A stretch of 26,833 bases of DNA from the NCBI GenBank assembly GCA_035310015.1, contig DATGEO010000100.1, positions 1 through 26,833 on the forward strand, in the 5' to 3' direction. The position numbers and the translations under genes were made by a program. This DNA is from DATGEO01 sp035310015 (lineage in GTDB: Bacteria > Chloroflexota > Dormibacteria > Dormibacterales > Dormibacteraceae). Position 1 is the first letter of the stretch. Every line of letters begins with the position of its first letter. Positions 7,689 through 17,261 of the stretch are shown here, in pieces. The notes below the pieces were generated by a model. It was not told the origin of the DNA. It did no database searches and saw only the letters and a program-made list of their open reading frames with translations.

Positions 7689-8819
7689 ATGTGTACGGTG
7701 GGGGAAAGGGGGAGCTGCGTCCTGGACAGGCTCGAGGACGCGGCCGAGGTGCCGGCCGATGCCATCGGCGATGAGCTGCGGGAGCTGTTCCGCCACCGCC
7801 ATGAGGTCGACGCCGCCATCCAGCGCCGGCTCCACCGCTTCGACAAGGGCGAGGGCTACTCCGCCGACGGGGCGCTGAGCGCCAAGGCCTGGCTGCGCTG
7901 GAAGTGCCGCCTGACCGCGGGCGAGGCCTCGGAGTGGGTGCAGGTGGCGCGGGCGCTGCCGGCGCTGGAGCTGGTGAGCTCGGCCCTGGCCGAGGGCGAG
8001 ATCAGCTTCAAGCACGCCTCCTTGATCGCGGCCACCGCCGAGCGCCTGGGCGAGAAGTTCGCCGGGCCGGCGGAGCAGATCCTGGTCAGCGCGGCCAGGG
8101 AGCTGGACCCGGGGCGGCTGCGGGTGGCGGTGATGCACCTGCGCCACTGCGTCGAGCCCGACGGGGTGCTGGCCGAGGCCGAGCAGGCGCACCAACGGCG
8201 CTTCCTGCATCTGAGCCAGACCTTCGGCGGGCTGTTCGTGCTCGACGGCCAGTTCGGGGCCGAGGACGGGGCGACCCTGCAGACCGCGCTCGACGCCTTG
8301 ATGACCCCGCCTGGGCCGGATGACGAGCGGACGGCTTCCCAGCGGCGGGCGGATGCCCTGGTGGAGATGGCGACTCGGCAGCTGGACGGCGGCGAGCTGC
8401 CCTGCGTGGGCGGCCAGAAGCCGCACCTTCTGGTCACGGTCGAGCTGCCGGCGCTCTGGAAGCAGCCGGGGGCGCGGGCGGCCGAGCTGGAGTGGGCGCA
8501 GCCGATTCCGGCGGAGACGGCGCGGCGCATCGCCTGCGACTGCACGCTGACTCCGGTCGTCGAGGGCGAGGTTCATGGCTCGCGCAAGGTGATCCCGGGC
8601 TGGAAGCGCCGGGCGCTGGTCGCCCGGGACAAGGGCTGCCGGTTCGAGGGCTGCGACATGCCCGCGGCCTGGACGGACGCGCACCACATCCAGCACTGGA
8701 TCGACGGAGGTCCGGACGAGCTCTGGAACCTCGTTCTGTTGTGCCGGCGGCATCACCGGATGGTCCATGAGGGCGGTCTGCCGGCGCCCCGGCCTATCGC
8801 TTCAGCGCGCGGTAGGTGA
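7689..8819 (+). CDS. DUF222 / 13E12-type HNH endonuclease-domain protein, C-terminus apparently truncated
   Basis: A 376-residue protein. The N-terminal two thirds are a DUF222 (13E12 repeat) region, with ALSAKAWLRWKCRLTAGEAS, ALAEGEISFKHASLIAAT and the QRRADALVEMATRQLDGG stretch. The C-terminal HNH domain has CRFEGCDMP, WTDAHHIQHWIDGG and NLVLLCRRHHRMVHEGG, with the zinc-finger cysteines and catalytic His residues intact. Relatives usually continue for some tens of residues past VHEGG; here the protein ends 13 residues later in a Pro/Arg-rich tail, and the 3' end overlaps a convergent membrane-protein gene by 26 bp. The role of the family is unclear: selfish-element and DNA-damage links have been proposed. 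The start coincides with the predicted transcription start. Confidence 0.88.
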   Translation: MCTVGERGSCVLDRLEDAAEVPADAIGDELRELFRHRHEVDAAIQRRLHRFDKGEGYSADGALSAKAWLRWKCRLTAGEASEWVQVARALPALELVSSALAEGEISFKHASLIAATAERLGEKFAGPAEQILVSAARELDPGRLRVAVMHLRHCVEPDGVLAEAEQAHQRRFLHLSQTFGGLFVLDGQFGAEDGATLQTALDALMTPPGPDDERTASQRRADALVEMATRQLDGGELPCVGGQKPHLLVTVELPALWKQPGARAAELEWAQPIPAETARRIACDCTLTPVVEGEVHGSRKVIPGWKRRALVARDKGCRFEGCDMPAAWTDAHHIQHWIDGGPDELWNLVLLCRRHHRMVHEGGLPAPRPIASARGR

Positions 8820-9096
8820 CGACCTCGCCGAAGATCACGATGAACGTTCCAAGCACGAAAAGGACGATCGAGGTCGCGATGAGCCAGGCAACGCCGAGGC
8901 CGATGCTGATCGTGAAGAGGCCGATGTCGGCCACCAGGCCCGCGTAGGCGCGGTAGCCCTGCTTGGTGGCCGCGTATCCCGGAGCGAGCGATCCCAATGA
9001 CCGGGACGTGACTCGGCGGGTGACGGCGTCCTGCCAGACCACGAGGGCGATGGATGCGACCACCAGGACCAGGCCGATTGCTGTCAGCGCCGCCAC
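8794..9096 (-). CDS. Small hydrophobic membrane protein, unknown
   Basis: A 100-residue protein from a GTG at 9096, with GGAGAG 9 nt upstream on the minus strand as ribosome site. It has an N-terminal transmembrane helix (about 3-21), a polar stretch, and two closely spaced hydrophobic segments (about 53-73 and 72-92) ending in a basic tail, YRALKR. I recognise no family. Its start is 15 bp from the divergent lepA start and its end overlaps the HNH gene by 26 bp. The hydrophobic pattern and ribosome site support a real gene. Confidence 0.65.
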   Translation of the reverse strand: MAALTAIGLVLVVASIALVVWQDAVTRRVTSRSLGSLAPGYAATKQGYRAYAGLVADIGLFTISIGLGVAWLIATSIVLFVLGTFIVIFGEVVTYRALKR

Positions 9097-9097
9097 C

Positions 9098-9103
9098 TAC
9101 GAT
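9098..9103 (+). promoter_or_regulatory. Putative -10 box for leaderless lepA transcript
   Basis: TACGAT ends 8 nt before the lepA GTG at 9112. No ribosome site precedes that GTG, and the box lies in the 15-bp gap between divergent start codons. A TTGCTG 14 bp further upstream is only a weak -35. Confidence 0.3.
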
Positions 9104-9111
9104 TGCTCTCC

Positions 9112-10906
<1,795 letters not shown>

Positions 10907-10914
<8 letters not shown>

Positions 10915-11962
10915 CAGGTCGCTCGTTCTCCTGGTGGCGACGGCGCTCGTGCTGGGCGCGTGCACGCGGTCGGTCGCGGGGTCCGCCGCGAACGTCAGCC
11001 CGCAGGACGTCTACGCCGCCAGCGTGCCGGCCGACACGATGCAGACGCTGCTGGGAGGCAGCACCTGGTGGCAGGCGCCTCCGTCCTTCCAGGTCCGGCC
11101 GCTGCAGATCGAGTCGCTGCCGCAGACGATCAGGTTCGCGGTCACGAACCGGTACGTGAACGTCGGCACCTCGGACACGTTCGAAAACCTCGTTCAGCTC
11201 TGGGACTCGTCCACCGACGCCACCGCCCACATGACCGGCGTCCAGAATCTCCTCGGCACGGCGATCAACGGTCCGAGAGTCGGCGACCAGCAGCTCTACT
11301 ACCAGGAGCCCCCGGCGGCCGGATCGCCCTCGTACACGACGTACGCCTTCGTCCGGCTGGGGCCTGCGGTCGACACCCTCACCTGGACGTCGGGGTCCAA
11401 CTTCGCCAGCGTCAACACCGTGGGCAAGATCGCGAACGCGGCCATCGGCAAGCTGCGCAGCGCGCTCGGCGGTCGCTTGCGTGCCTCGCCGCCGGCCGCG
11501 AACGACCTGTCGCTCCTCCCGCCCGCCAACCAGGACATCACGCTGCTCGGCATGACGCATCTGCCGATCGAGACGTTTGGATTGATGATCAGCGTCGCCG
11601 CCCCTGAGGACCTGGCGAAGACCTTCCACAACCTGGGCGTGAGCGACTTCGTGTTCGGCGACTACGCGCTCGACAACGACACGCAGATGGAGGTGCGTGC
11701 AGGCGTCATCACCTTCTCGAGCGACCAGGACGCCACAGACCTGCTGAATTCGTTCCGCACCTCGTCCGACACCTCGAACCCGTTCGTCGTCCTGTACCAG
11801 GACCAGTCGGGGCCCGGGCAGTACTACGTGATGTTCGCGGCCAAGACGCAGTTCGCGATTCTCATCTGCAGAAACACCGCAGTGACGGTGGCCGCATCAC
11901 GCTCGTGCGAGAACCCGATCAGCCGCGTCGGTGACGCGTGGTACTCGACGCTCAGCGCTTAG
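10907..11962 (+). CDS. Putative lipoprotein, unknown function
   Basis: A 351-residue protein starting at a TTG that overlaps the end of lepA by 8 nt. The N-terminus (MISR, hydrophobic core, then LVLGAC) is a lipoprotein signal with Cys19 as the lipidated residue. The mature part is Ser/Thr/Ala-rich, with two related-looking halves (around 30-180 and 200-345), and has no motif I recognise. It resembles in style the large anchored lipoproteins of actinobacteria, but I cannot assign a family. Two cysteines near the C-terminus (CRNTAVTVAASRSC) could form a disulfide. The 3' end overlaps the convergent epimerase gene by 11 bp. Confidence 0.75.
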
Positions 11963-12893
11963 CGATTTCCTGAAACCAGCTCCACTGCGCGGCCAGGCCC
12001 TCGCGCAGCGAGGTGCGCGGCTCCCAGCCGAGCTCGATGCGCGCGCGCGTGATCGACGCGCCGGCGCGATGGTGGTCGCTCGGCTGGCGTTCGACGTAGC
12101 GGCGCTTCAGCTCGCGGCCGCTCGTCTCCGCCAGCAGGTCGAGCACGTGGTTCACGCTCACGCTGCTGCCGCCGCCGAGGTTGAAGAGGGCGCCCGGCGA
12201 GCCTCTCTCGGCGGCAAGGATCGTGCCCTCCACGGCGTCGGCGACGTACGTGAACTCGCGTGTCTGCTCGCCATCCCCGTACACCTCGAAGACGGTCCCG
12301 TCGTGCAGCGCCTGCATCGCTCGAGAGAGCATCAGGTCGGGGCGCATGCGCGGGCCATAGACCGAGAAGTAGCGCAGCCGGATGGACGGCACGCCGAAGT
12401 TCTTCCAGTAGACGTACGTGAGGTGCTCGCCCGCCAGCTTGGTGACGCCGTAGGGCGACAGCGGTGCGGGAAGGGCGGTCTCGGGCGTCGGAAACGTCTC
12501 GGCGTCGCCGTACACGGCCGACGAACCGCAGTAGACGAAGGCTTTGAGGTTCACGCTCTTCGCCGCCTCGAGCAGGCGTTGGGTCGCGAGCACGTTCTCG
12601 CGCCAGTAGGGATCGAACTGCATGAGCGCGGCCCGCACGCCGGGCCGGCCGGCCGTGTGATACACGACCTCGGCGCCTTCGAGCACGGGGCCAAGCTCGT
12701 CCGCGGCGAGATCCGCTGTCGCGAAGCGGAAGCGTGGGTTGGAGCGCGCGGCGGAGAGGTGTCGCTCCTTGGCCGCGCGGGCGTAGTAGTCGGTGAAGTT
12801 GTCGAGACCGACCACGTCGTGGCCCTGGGCGACAAGCCGGTCGACCAGGTGCGAGCCGATGAAACCGGCCGCGCCGGTGACGACCACTCTCAC
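11952..12893 (-). CDS. NAD-dependent epimerase/dehydratase (UDP-glucose 4-epimerase-like)
   Basis: A 313-residue extended short-chain dehydrogenase with a GTG start at 12893. The NAD site is VTGAAGFIGSHLVDRLV. The catalytic residues are the Ser of CGSSAVYG and the Tyr/Lys of SPYGVTKLAGEHL. The C-terminal substrate region has IRLRYFSVYGPRMRPDLMLS, FEVYGDGEQTREFTYVADAV and FNLGGGSSVSVNHVL. This profile fits GalE/WbpP-type UDP-hexose 4-epimerases or UDP-glucuronate epimerases. The exact sugar cannot be decided from sequence alone. The product likely feeds surface glycans, as do gmd and the genes at the right end. A TAGAAT box 9 nt before the GTG suggests a nearly leaderless transcript. Confidence 0.88.
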   Translation of the reverse strand: MRVVVTGAAGFIGSHLVDRLVAQGHDVVGLDNFTDYYARAAKERHLSAARSNPRFRFATADLAADELGPVLEGAEVVYHTAGRPGVRAALMQFDPYWRENVLATQRLLEAAKSVNLKAFVYCGSSAVYGDAETFPTPETALPAPLSPYGVTKLAGEHLTYVYWKNFGVPSIRLRYFSVYGPRMRPDLMLSRAMQALHDGTVFEVYGDGEQTREFTYVADAVEGTILAAERGSPGALFNLGGGSSVSVNHVLDLLAETSGRELKRRYVERQPSDHHRAGASITRARIELGWEPRTSLREGLAAQWSWFQEIAKR

Positions 12894-12902
12894 GGGAAGG
12901 TC

Positions 12903-12908
12903 ATTCTA
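12903..12908 (-). promoter_or_regulatory. Putative -10 box (TAGAAT) of the epimerase gene
   Basis: On the minus strand TAGAAT matches five of six consensus bases and ends 9 nt before the GTG at 12893. It touches the A of the divergent ATG at 12908, so the epimerase promoter and the deacylase start codon share DNA. No -35 is evident. Confidence 0.4.
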
Positions 12909-13390
12909 TGGGCCGCCTATCCTCTCTTTCGATGACGCGATTTGAGGCGTGGCTCAGCGAGGTCGGCCACGGGATTGCCGTGAAGAGGTTTCCGGAAGGC
13001 ACGCGCACGGCCGCCGACGCGGCGCGGGCGATCGGCTGCGACGTCGGCCAGATCGTCAAGTCGCTGGTGTTCGTGGCCGGCGGCAGGCCCGTGGTGGCGC
13101 TGGTCAGCGGACCGAACCGGCTCGACGAGAAAAAGCTCGCGGCCGTCGCGGGCGAGCCGGTGACCAAGGGCGACGCCGAGATCGCGCGCACCGCGACCGG
13201 CTACTCGATCGGCGGCGTTCCGCCTTTCGGCCACGCCACGCAGGTGCCGGTCTTCATGGACCGCGACCTGCTCGGCTACGACGTCGTCTGGGCCGCGGCC
13301 GGACGTCCCGACTCCGTGTTCGAGATCCGGCCCGAGCGCCTGCGCGAGCTGAGCGGGGCGTCGGTCGCGGACATCAAGGTCAGCACGTAA
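12908..13390 (+). CDS. YbaK/ProX-type aminoacyl-tRNA deacylase
   Basis: A 160-residue protein of the YbaK/EbsC (INS-like) fold. The start at 12908 is chosen because GGGAAGG lies 7 nt upstream; the ATG at 12932 (MTRFEAWL) is also possible. Family hallmarks are GCDVGQIVKSLVFVAGGRPV with the conserved Lys, ALVSGPNRLDEKKL, ATGYSIGGVPPFGH with the GxxP loop, and VPVFMDRDLL. Such proteins hydrolyse mischarged tRNAs, for example Cys-tRNA(Pro) or Ala-tRNA(Pro), acting in trans in the cytosol. The precise substrate is not clear from sequence. Its start lies 14 bp from the divergent epimerase start, and hemW follows after 1 bp. Confidence 0.9.
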   Translation: MGRLSSLSMTRFEAWLSEVGHGIAVKRFPEGTRTAADAARAIGCDVGQIVKSLVFVAGGRPVVALVSGPNRLDEKKLAAVAGEPVTKGDAEIARTATGYSIGGVPPFGHATQVPVFMDRDLLGYDVVWAAAGRPDSVFEIRPERLRELSGASVADIKVST

Positions 13391-13391
13391 G

Positions 13392-14555
13392 ATGACGCCC
13401 CCCTCCGGCCCGGGGCGCCAGGAGCCCGGGTCCACCTCCCCACCAGCGGGGAGGATCCCGGTCAGAAACCTCTACGTCCACATCCCGTTCTGCCGGCACA
13501 AGTGCGGGTACTGCGACTTCAACGCGTATGCCGGGATGGACCGTCTCATGCCGGACTACGTGAGCGCGCTCGAAGACGAGCTGCGCACGGTTCGCGCCGA
13601 GATGGATTTCGGGCCGCTGGAGACCGTGTACTTCGGCGGCGGCACGCCGAGCCTTCTCTCCGCGCCGCTGATGGCGCGTCTGCTCGACTCCATCCGCGAC
13701 ACGTTCGAGGTCGCGCCGAATGCGGAGGTCACGCTGGAGGCCAACCCCGGCAGCACCGACGAGGAGAAGCTCGCGGCGTGGCTCGAGGCCGGAGTCAACC
13801 GCCTCAGCCTGGGGGTGCAGGGATTCGACGGCCGCGCGCTTGCGGTGCTGGAGCGGCGCACCGACGCGGCGTCGGCCGAGCGCGCGTTCGCGCTGGCCCG
13901 CGAGGCCGGCGTGCGCAACATCAACATCGACCTGATCTACGCCGTGCCTTTCCAGTCGCTCGAGTCGTGGATCGAGACGCTGCGCCGCGGCCTCGCTCTC
14001 GGACCCGACCACGTGTCGACCTACTGCCTGACCTTCGAGGAGGGCACGCTTTTGTACCGTCGCCGCGCCGAGGGCAAGGTCCCCGAGGTCGAGACCGACC
14101 TCCAGTGGGATCAGCTCGAGGCGGCGTGTGAGGAGCTGGAGGCCGCCGGCTACACGCGCTACGAGGTGTCGAACTGGGCGCGGCCCGGCTTCGAGTCACG
14201 GCACAACCTCGCGTACTGGCGCTGCCGGCCGGTCTACGGCGCGGGCGCCGGCGCCCACACCTACGCCGCCGACGGCGAGCGGGCGTGGCGCTGGTGGAAC
14301 GTCGCGCGGCCCCGCGACTACATCGCCGCCAGGCCCAAGGTCGCGGGGCGGGAAGAGCTGGATGCGCGCAAGAGATCGGCTGAGTCGCTGATGCTCGGCC
14401 TGCGCACCGCCGAGGGCATGGCGGAGCCTGCCGGCTTCGAAAGCGAGCTTGCCGAGCTCGCGGCGGCGGGCCTGGTGCGCCGGGCGGACGGCCGCGTCGC
14501 GCCGACGCGCCGGGGCATGGACCTCCACAACCAGATCGCCCTGGCGGTACTCTGA
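13392..14555 (+). CDS. hemW: Radical SAM heme chaperone HemW (HemN-like)
   Basis: A 387-residue protein. After a non-conserved N-terminal extension of ~24 residues comes RNLYVHIPFC, then CRHKCGYCDFNAYAG with the CxxxCxxC cluster motif followed by F, which distinguishes HemW from true HemN. VYFGGGTPSLL, LEANPGS, VNRLSLGVQGFD, NIDLIYAVPFQS, the YEVSNWARPG region and GAHTY follow in the usual order. The HemN C-terminal domain is present. HemW binds heme and inserts it into target haemoproteins rather than oxidising coproporphyrinogen. The only in-frame start is the ATG at 13392, and the extension is encoded by a palindromic sequence (see separate entry). hrcA follows 8 bp downstream. Confidence 0.95.
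   Translation: MTPPSGPGRQEPGSTSPPAGRIPVRNLYVHIPFCRHKCGYCDFNAYAGMDRLMPDYVSALEDELRTVRAEMDFGPLETVYFGGGTPSLLSAPLMARLLDSIRDTFEVAPNAEVTLEANPGSTDEEKLAAWLEAGVNRLSLGVQGFDGRALAVLERRTDAASAERAFALAREAGVRNINIDLIYAVPFQSLESWIETLRRGLALGPDHVSTYCLTFEEGTLLYRRRAEGKVPEVETDLQWDQLEAACEELEAAGYTRYEVSNWARPGFESRHNLAYWRCRPVYGAGAGAHTYAADGERAWRWWNVARPRDYIAARPKVAGREELDARKRSAESLMLGLRTAEGMAEPAGFESELAELAAAGLVRRADGRVAPTRRGMDLHNQIALAVL
13426..13461. repeat. REP-like palindrome inside the 5' end of hemW
   Basis: A hairpin with CCTCCCC (13435-13441) and GGGGAGG (13448-13454) around a 6-nt loop, extended by CCGGG (13426-13430) and CCCGG (13457-13461) across a small internal loop. It encodes part of the Pro/Gly-rich extension absent from typical HemW proteins. 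Its CTCCCC/GGGGAG core recurs in the palindrome at 22458-22511. Confidence 0.5.
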
Positions 14556-14563
14556 ATCACCCC

Positions 14564-15574
14564 ATGGAGACCCGGAAGCAGGCCATCCTGCGCGCGGTCG
14601 TGCACGAATTCACGACGAGCGCGGTCCCAGTGGGCTCGCAAGCGCTGCAGAGCCGCTACTTCGTGAACCTCTCCTCGGCCACGATTCGAAGCGAGCTCGC
14701 CGAGCTTGCCGAAGCCGGCTACCTCGCGCAGCCGCATACGTCGGCGGGTCGCATCCCGACCGATTCCGGCTACCGCTACTTCGTCGATTTCCTGATGGAT
14801 CTCGAGGCGGTGCCCGATTCGGTCAGCAACTACATCAGCGACGAGCTGCGCAAGGCGCCGGCGGACGTGCAGGGCCTGGTGGAGAGGGTGGCGATGACGG
14901 CGGCCGCCGTGACCCAGAACGCCGCGGTGGCGAGCGCACCGCAGGGCTCACAGGCCCGCGTGAAGCACGTCGACGTCGTCTCGCTCGAGCCGACCGAGGT
15001 GCTGCTGATCCTGCTGCTCGACGGCAACCTGCTGCGCCAGCAGGTCCTCCACGTCTCGCAAGGGGCCACGCAGGCCGACCTGACGCTGCTGGCCGGCCGG
15101 CTCAATGAAGCGCTGGCGGGTCATCTCAGCGAGGACGTGCGGCACCACTACGACGCCGCGGCCCTCGGGCTCGAGAAGGAGGTCGTGGGCAGCATCGTCG
15201 CCGCGCTCGACCAGTACGAGAAGGGCGCCGAGAACCTGGTCGTGCACGACGGTGTCCGCAACCTCGTGCGCCAGCCGGAGTTCGCCGAGTCGGGGCGGCT
15301 GCAGCAGGTGCTGGAGGTGCTGGAGGAGACGCGCTACCTCACGGTCCTGCTGCGCGAGCTCATCGGCGATTCAGACCTGCAGATCGTGATCGGCTCCGAG
15401 AACGCGTCGAGCAACCTGCAGGGCTGCGCGGTCGTGCTCACGAACTACGGCCCGTCGCGCCGGCTGAAGGGAGTGCTCGGCGTGATCGGCCCCACGCGCA
15501 TGGCCTACAGCCAGACGGTGGCGCGCCTGCGCGCGGTCGCGCACGCCGCCAGCGACAGGATGACCGAGCTCTAG
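14564..15574 (+). CDS. hrcA: Heat-inducible transcription repressor HrcA
   Basis: A 336-residue protein of normal length. The N-terminal winged helix starts METRKQAILRAVVHEFTTSA and includes PVGSQAL, SSATIRSELAELAEAGYL and QPHTSAGRIPTDSGYRYFVD, all signature HrcA segments. The C-terminal GAF-like part ends with VIGSENASSNLQGCAVVLTN, GVLGVIGPTRMAY and a terminal stretch typical of the family. HrcA represses groE/dnaK operons by binding CIRCE inverted repeats with GroEL as cofactor. I found no CIRCE sequence upstream of hrcA, grpE or anywhere obvious in this window, so its targets are probably elsewhere. It is translationally close to hemW (8 bp) and convergent with gmd (7 bp). Confidence 0.96.
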   Translation: METRKQAILRAVVHEFTTSAVPVGSQALQSRYFVNLSSATIRSELAELAEAGYLAQPHTSAGRIPTDSGYRYFVDFLMDLEAVPDSVSNYISDELRKAPADVQGLVERVAMTAAAVTQNAAVASAPQGSQARVKHVDVVSLEPTEVLLILLLDGNLLRQQVLHVSQGATQADLTLLAGRLNEALAGHLSEDVRHHYDAAALGLEKEVVGSIVAALDQYEKGAENLVVHDGVRNLVRQPEFAESGRLQQVLEVLEETRYLTVLLRELIGDSDLQIVIGSENASSNLQGCAVVLTNYGPSRRLKGVLGVIGPTRMAYSQTVARLRAVAHAASDRMTEL

Positions 15575-15581
15575 AGCGCCT

Positions 15582-16595
15582 CTAATCCTTTCGCAGGTGC
15601 TTCGCCGGGTCCACGCCCTCGAGCTTGAGGTCGGATTCGAGCATCTCGTACACCAGGTCTTCGAAGCTCGTCTGCGGCTTCCAGCCCAGCTTCTTCGCGG
15701 CCTTGGACGCGTCGCCCCGCAGCTCGTGCACCTCGGCCGGCCGCATGTACGCCTCGTCGACGACGACGTACTTGTTCCAGTCCAGGCCGGCCATGACGAA
15801 TGCCGCCTCGGCGAAGTCGCGCACCGAGCGCATCACGCCGGTCGCGATGACGTAGTCGTCGGGCTCGTCCTGCTGCAGCATCAGCCACATCGCCTCGACG
15901 TAGTCGCGGGCGTGGCCCCAGTCGCGCTTGGAGTCGAGATTGCCGAGGCGCAGCTTCTCGATCCTGCCCGACAGGATCTGCCCGATGCCGCGCGTGATCT
16001 TGCGGGTCACGAAGTTCTCGCCCCGGCGCGGCGACTCGTGGTTGAAGAGGATGCCGCTGCACGCGAACAGCCGGTGGGCCTCGCGGTAGTTCACCGTCAT
16101 CCAGTGCGCGTAGACCTTCGCCACGGCATACGGGCTGCGCGGGTGAAAGGGCGTGCTCTCGCTCTGCGGTGGGGGAGTGAGCCCGAACATCTCCGACGTC
16201 GAGGCCTGGTAGAACCGCGTCGGCAGCCCGGTCGTGCGCACCGCCTCGAGCAGGCGGGTCGTGCCGAGGCCGTCCGCGTCCCCCGTGTACTCGGGCTGGT
16301 CGAAGGAGATGCCGACGTGGCTCTGGGCCGCGAGGTTGTAGATCTCGTCAGGCCGCACCGTCTTGACCAGGCGGTTGAGGCCGCCCGAGTCGGTCATGTC
16401 GCCATAGTGGAGGACGAACCTGGAGCCCTCGGGATGGGTTGGGTTCGCATGCTGCAGGTGGTCGATCCGGCCGCGGTTCATGCTCGAAGACCGGCGGACC
16501 ACGCCGTGCACCTCGTAGCCTTTCCCGAGGAGAAGCTCGGCCAGATATGAACCGTCCTGCCCTGTGATGCCGGTGATGAGCGCTGTCCGGGCCAT
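15582..16595 (-). CDS. gmd: GDP-mannose 4,6-dehydratase
   Basis: A 337-residue protein from the ATG at 16595; the frame is open to 16706, but the first 37 residues would be unrelated and run over the grpE start. MARTALITGITGQDGSYLAE is the NADP-binding start, VVRRSSSMNRGRIDHL and the LAAQSHVGISFDQPEYT stretch bind GDP-mannose, and catalytic STSEMFG and SPYAVAKVYAHW follow. FNHESPRRGENFVTRKITRG is diagnostic for GMD. The enzyme makes GDP-4-keto-6-deoxymannose, the precursor of GDP-fucose, GDP-rhamnose or perosamine. No fucose synthase or Rmd lies in the window. The gene interrupts the usual hrcA-grpE order on the opposite strand. Confidence 0.96.
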   Translation of the reverse strand: MARTALITGITGQDGSYLAELLLGKGYEVHGVVRRSSSMNRGRIDHLQHANPTHPEGSRFVLHYGDMTDSGGLNRLVKTVRPDEIYNLAAQSHVGISFDQPEYTGDADGLGTTRLLEAVRTTGLPTRFYQASTSEMFGLTPPPQSESTPFHPRSPYAVAKVYAHWMTVNYREAHRLFACSGILFNHESPRRGENFVTRKITRGIGQILSGRIEKLRLGNLDSKRDWGHARDYVEAMWLMLQQDEPDDYVIATGVMRSVRDFAEAAFVMAGLDWNKYVVVDEAYMRPAEVHELRGDASKAAKKLGWKPQTSFEDLVYEMLESDLKLEGVDPAKHLRKD

Positions 16596-16654
16596 GACTG
16601 CAATCAAGTCTATGGTTTGGCCGGAGTCGCCTGTTTGGTAATAAGGCATCGCCA

Positions 16655-17251
16655 GTGACCACGCGCAAGCACACGTCTGACGAGTCCGAGCACGGCCACA
16701 AGACACCGGTCGAGGAGAGGCTCGAAGCCCGCATCGCCCAGCAGAGCAAGGGGCAGACCGCGGCGGCGAACGCCGCTCCGGACACTGCCGAGGCCGAGGT
16801 CCGGGACCGCTACCTGCGGCTCGCGGCCGACTTCGAGAACTACAAGAAGCGCGCGCGCCAGGAGCAGCTCGACGTACGCCAGTACGCGGCGTCGGAGCTG
16901 ATCTCCCGCCTGCTGCCCGCGCTCGACGACCTGCACAACGCCCTCGAGCACAAGCCGGCCGACGTCGACCCGGCCTGGGCGAAAGGCCTGGAGCTGGGCG
17001 TCCGCAAGCTGGAAGAGGCGATGGCCGCGCACGGCTTGCAGCCCATCGACTCCGTCGGCTCCGCGTTCGACCCCAAGCTCCACGAGGCGATCGGCCACGA
17101 GGAGTCGGCCGAGCATCCCGAGGACACGGTCGTTTCCGAGCTGCGGCGCGGATACCGCATCCACGACCGTGTCGTCCGCCCCTCTCTCGTCAGGGTCTCG
17201 CGGCGGCCGGAGCTGCCGGCGGCGGACTCGGACGCCTCCACCGAGTCCTAG
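16655..17251 (+). CDS. grpE: Nucleotide exchange factor GrpE
   Basis: A 198-residue protein with a GTG start at 16655; AAGG lies 8 nt upstream. A charged, low-complexity N-terminus (about 1-48) precedes the dimerising helix (EVRDRYLRLAADFENYKKRA), the hinge (LLPALDDLHNALEH) and the beta domain (GLQPIDSVGSAFDPKLHEAI, VVSELRRGYRIHDRVVRPSL, VRVS). GrpE ejects ADP from DnaK. The gene normally sits next to dnaK, but here dnaJ follows directly after 10 bp. A weak promoter (TTGGCC 16617-16622, TAATAA 16639-16644) lies in the 59-bp gap with gmd; if used, the leader would be only a few nt. Confidence 0.95.
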   Translation: MTTRKHTSDESEHGHKTPVEERLEARIAQQSKGQTAAANAAPDTAEAEVRDRYLRLAADFENYKKRARQEQLDVRQYAASELISRLLPALDDLHNALEHKPADVDPAWAKGLELGVRKLEEAMAAHGLQPIDSVGSAFDPKLHEAIGHEESAEHPEDTVVSELRRGYRIHDRVVRPSLVRVSRRPELPAADSDASTES

Positions 17252-17261
17252 GGACGGCCGC

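Noticed and set aside
14556..16654. CIRCE operator for HrcA
   Set aside because: I looked for TTAGCACTC/GAGTGCTAA-type arms before hrcA and grpE and saw none.
16596..16706. Longer start of gmd at 16706
   Set aside because: The 37 extra residues overlap the grpE start and precede the conserved MARTALITG start.
17169..17261. Longer start of dnaJ inside grpE
   Set aside because: The extra residues are the out-of-frame grpE end; the J-domain begins right after the GTG at 17262, which has a ribosome site.
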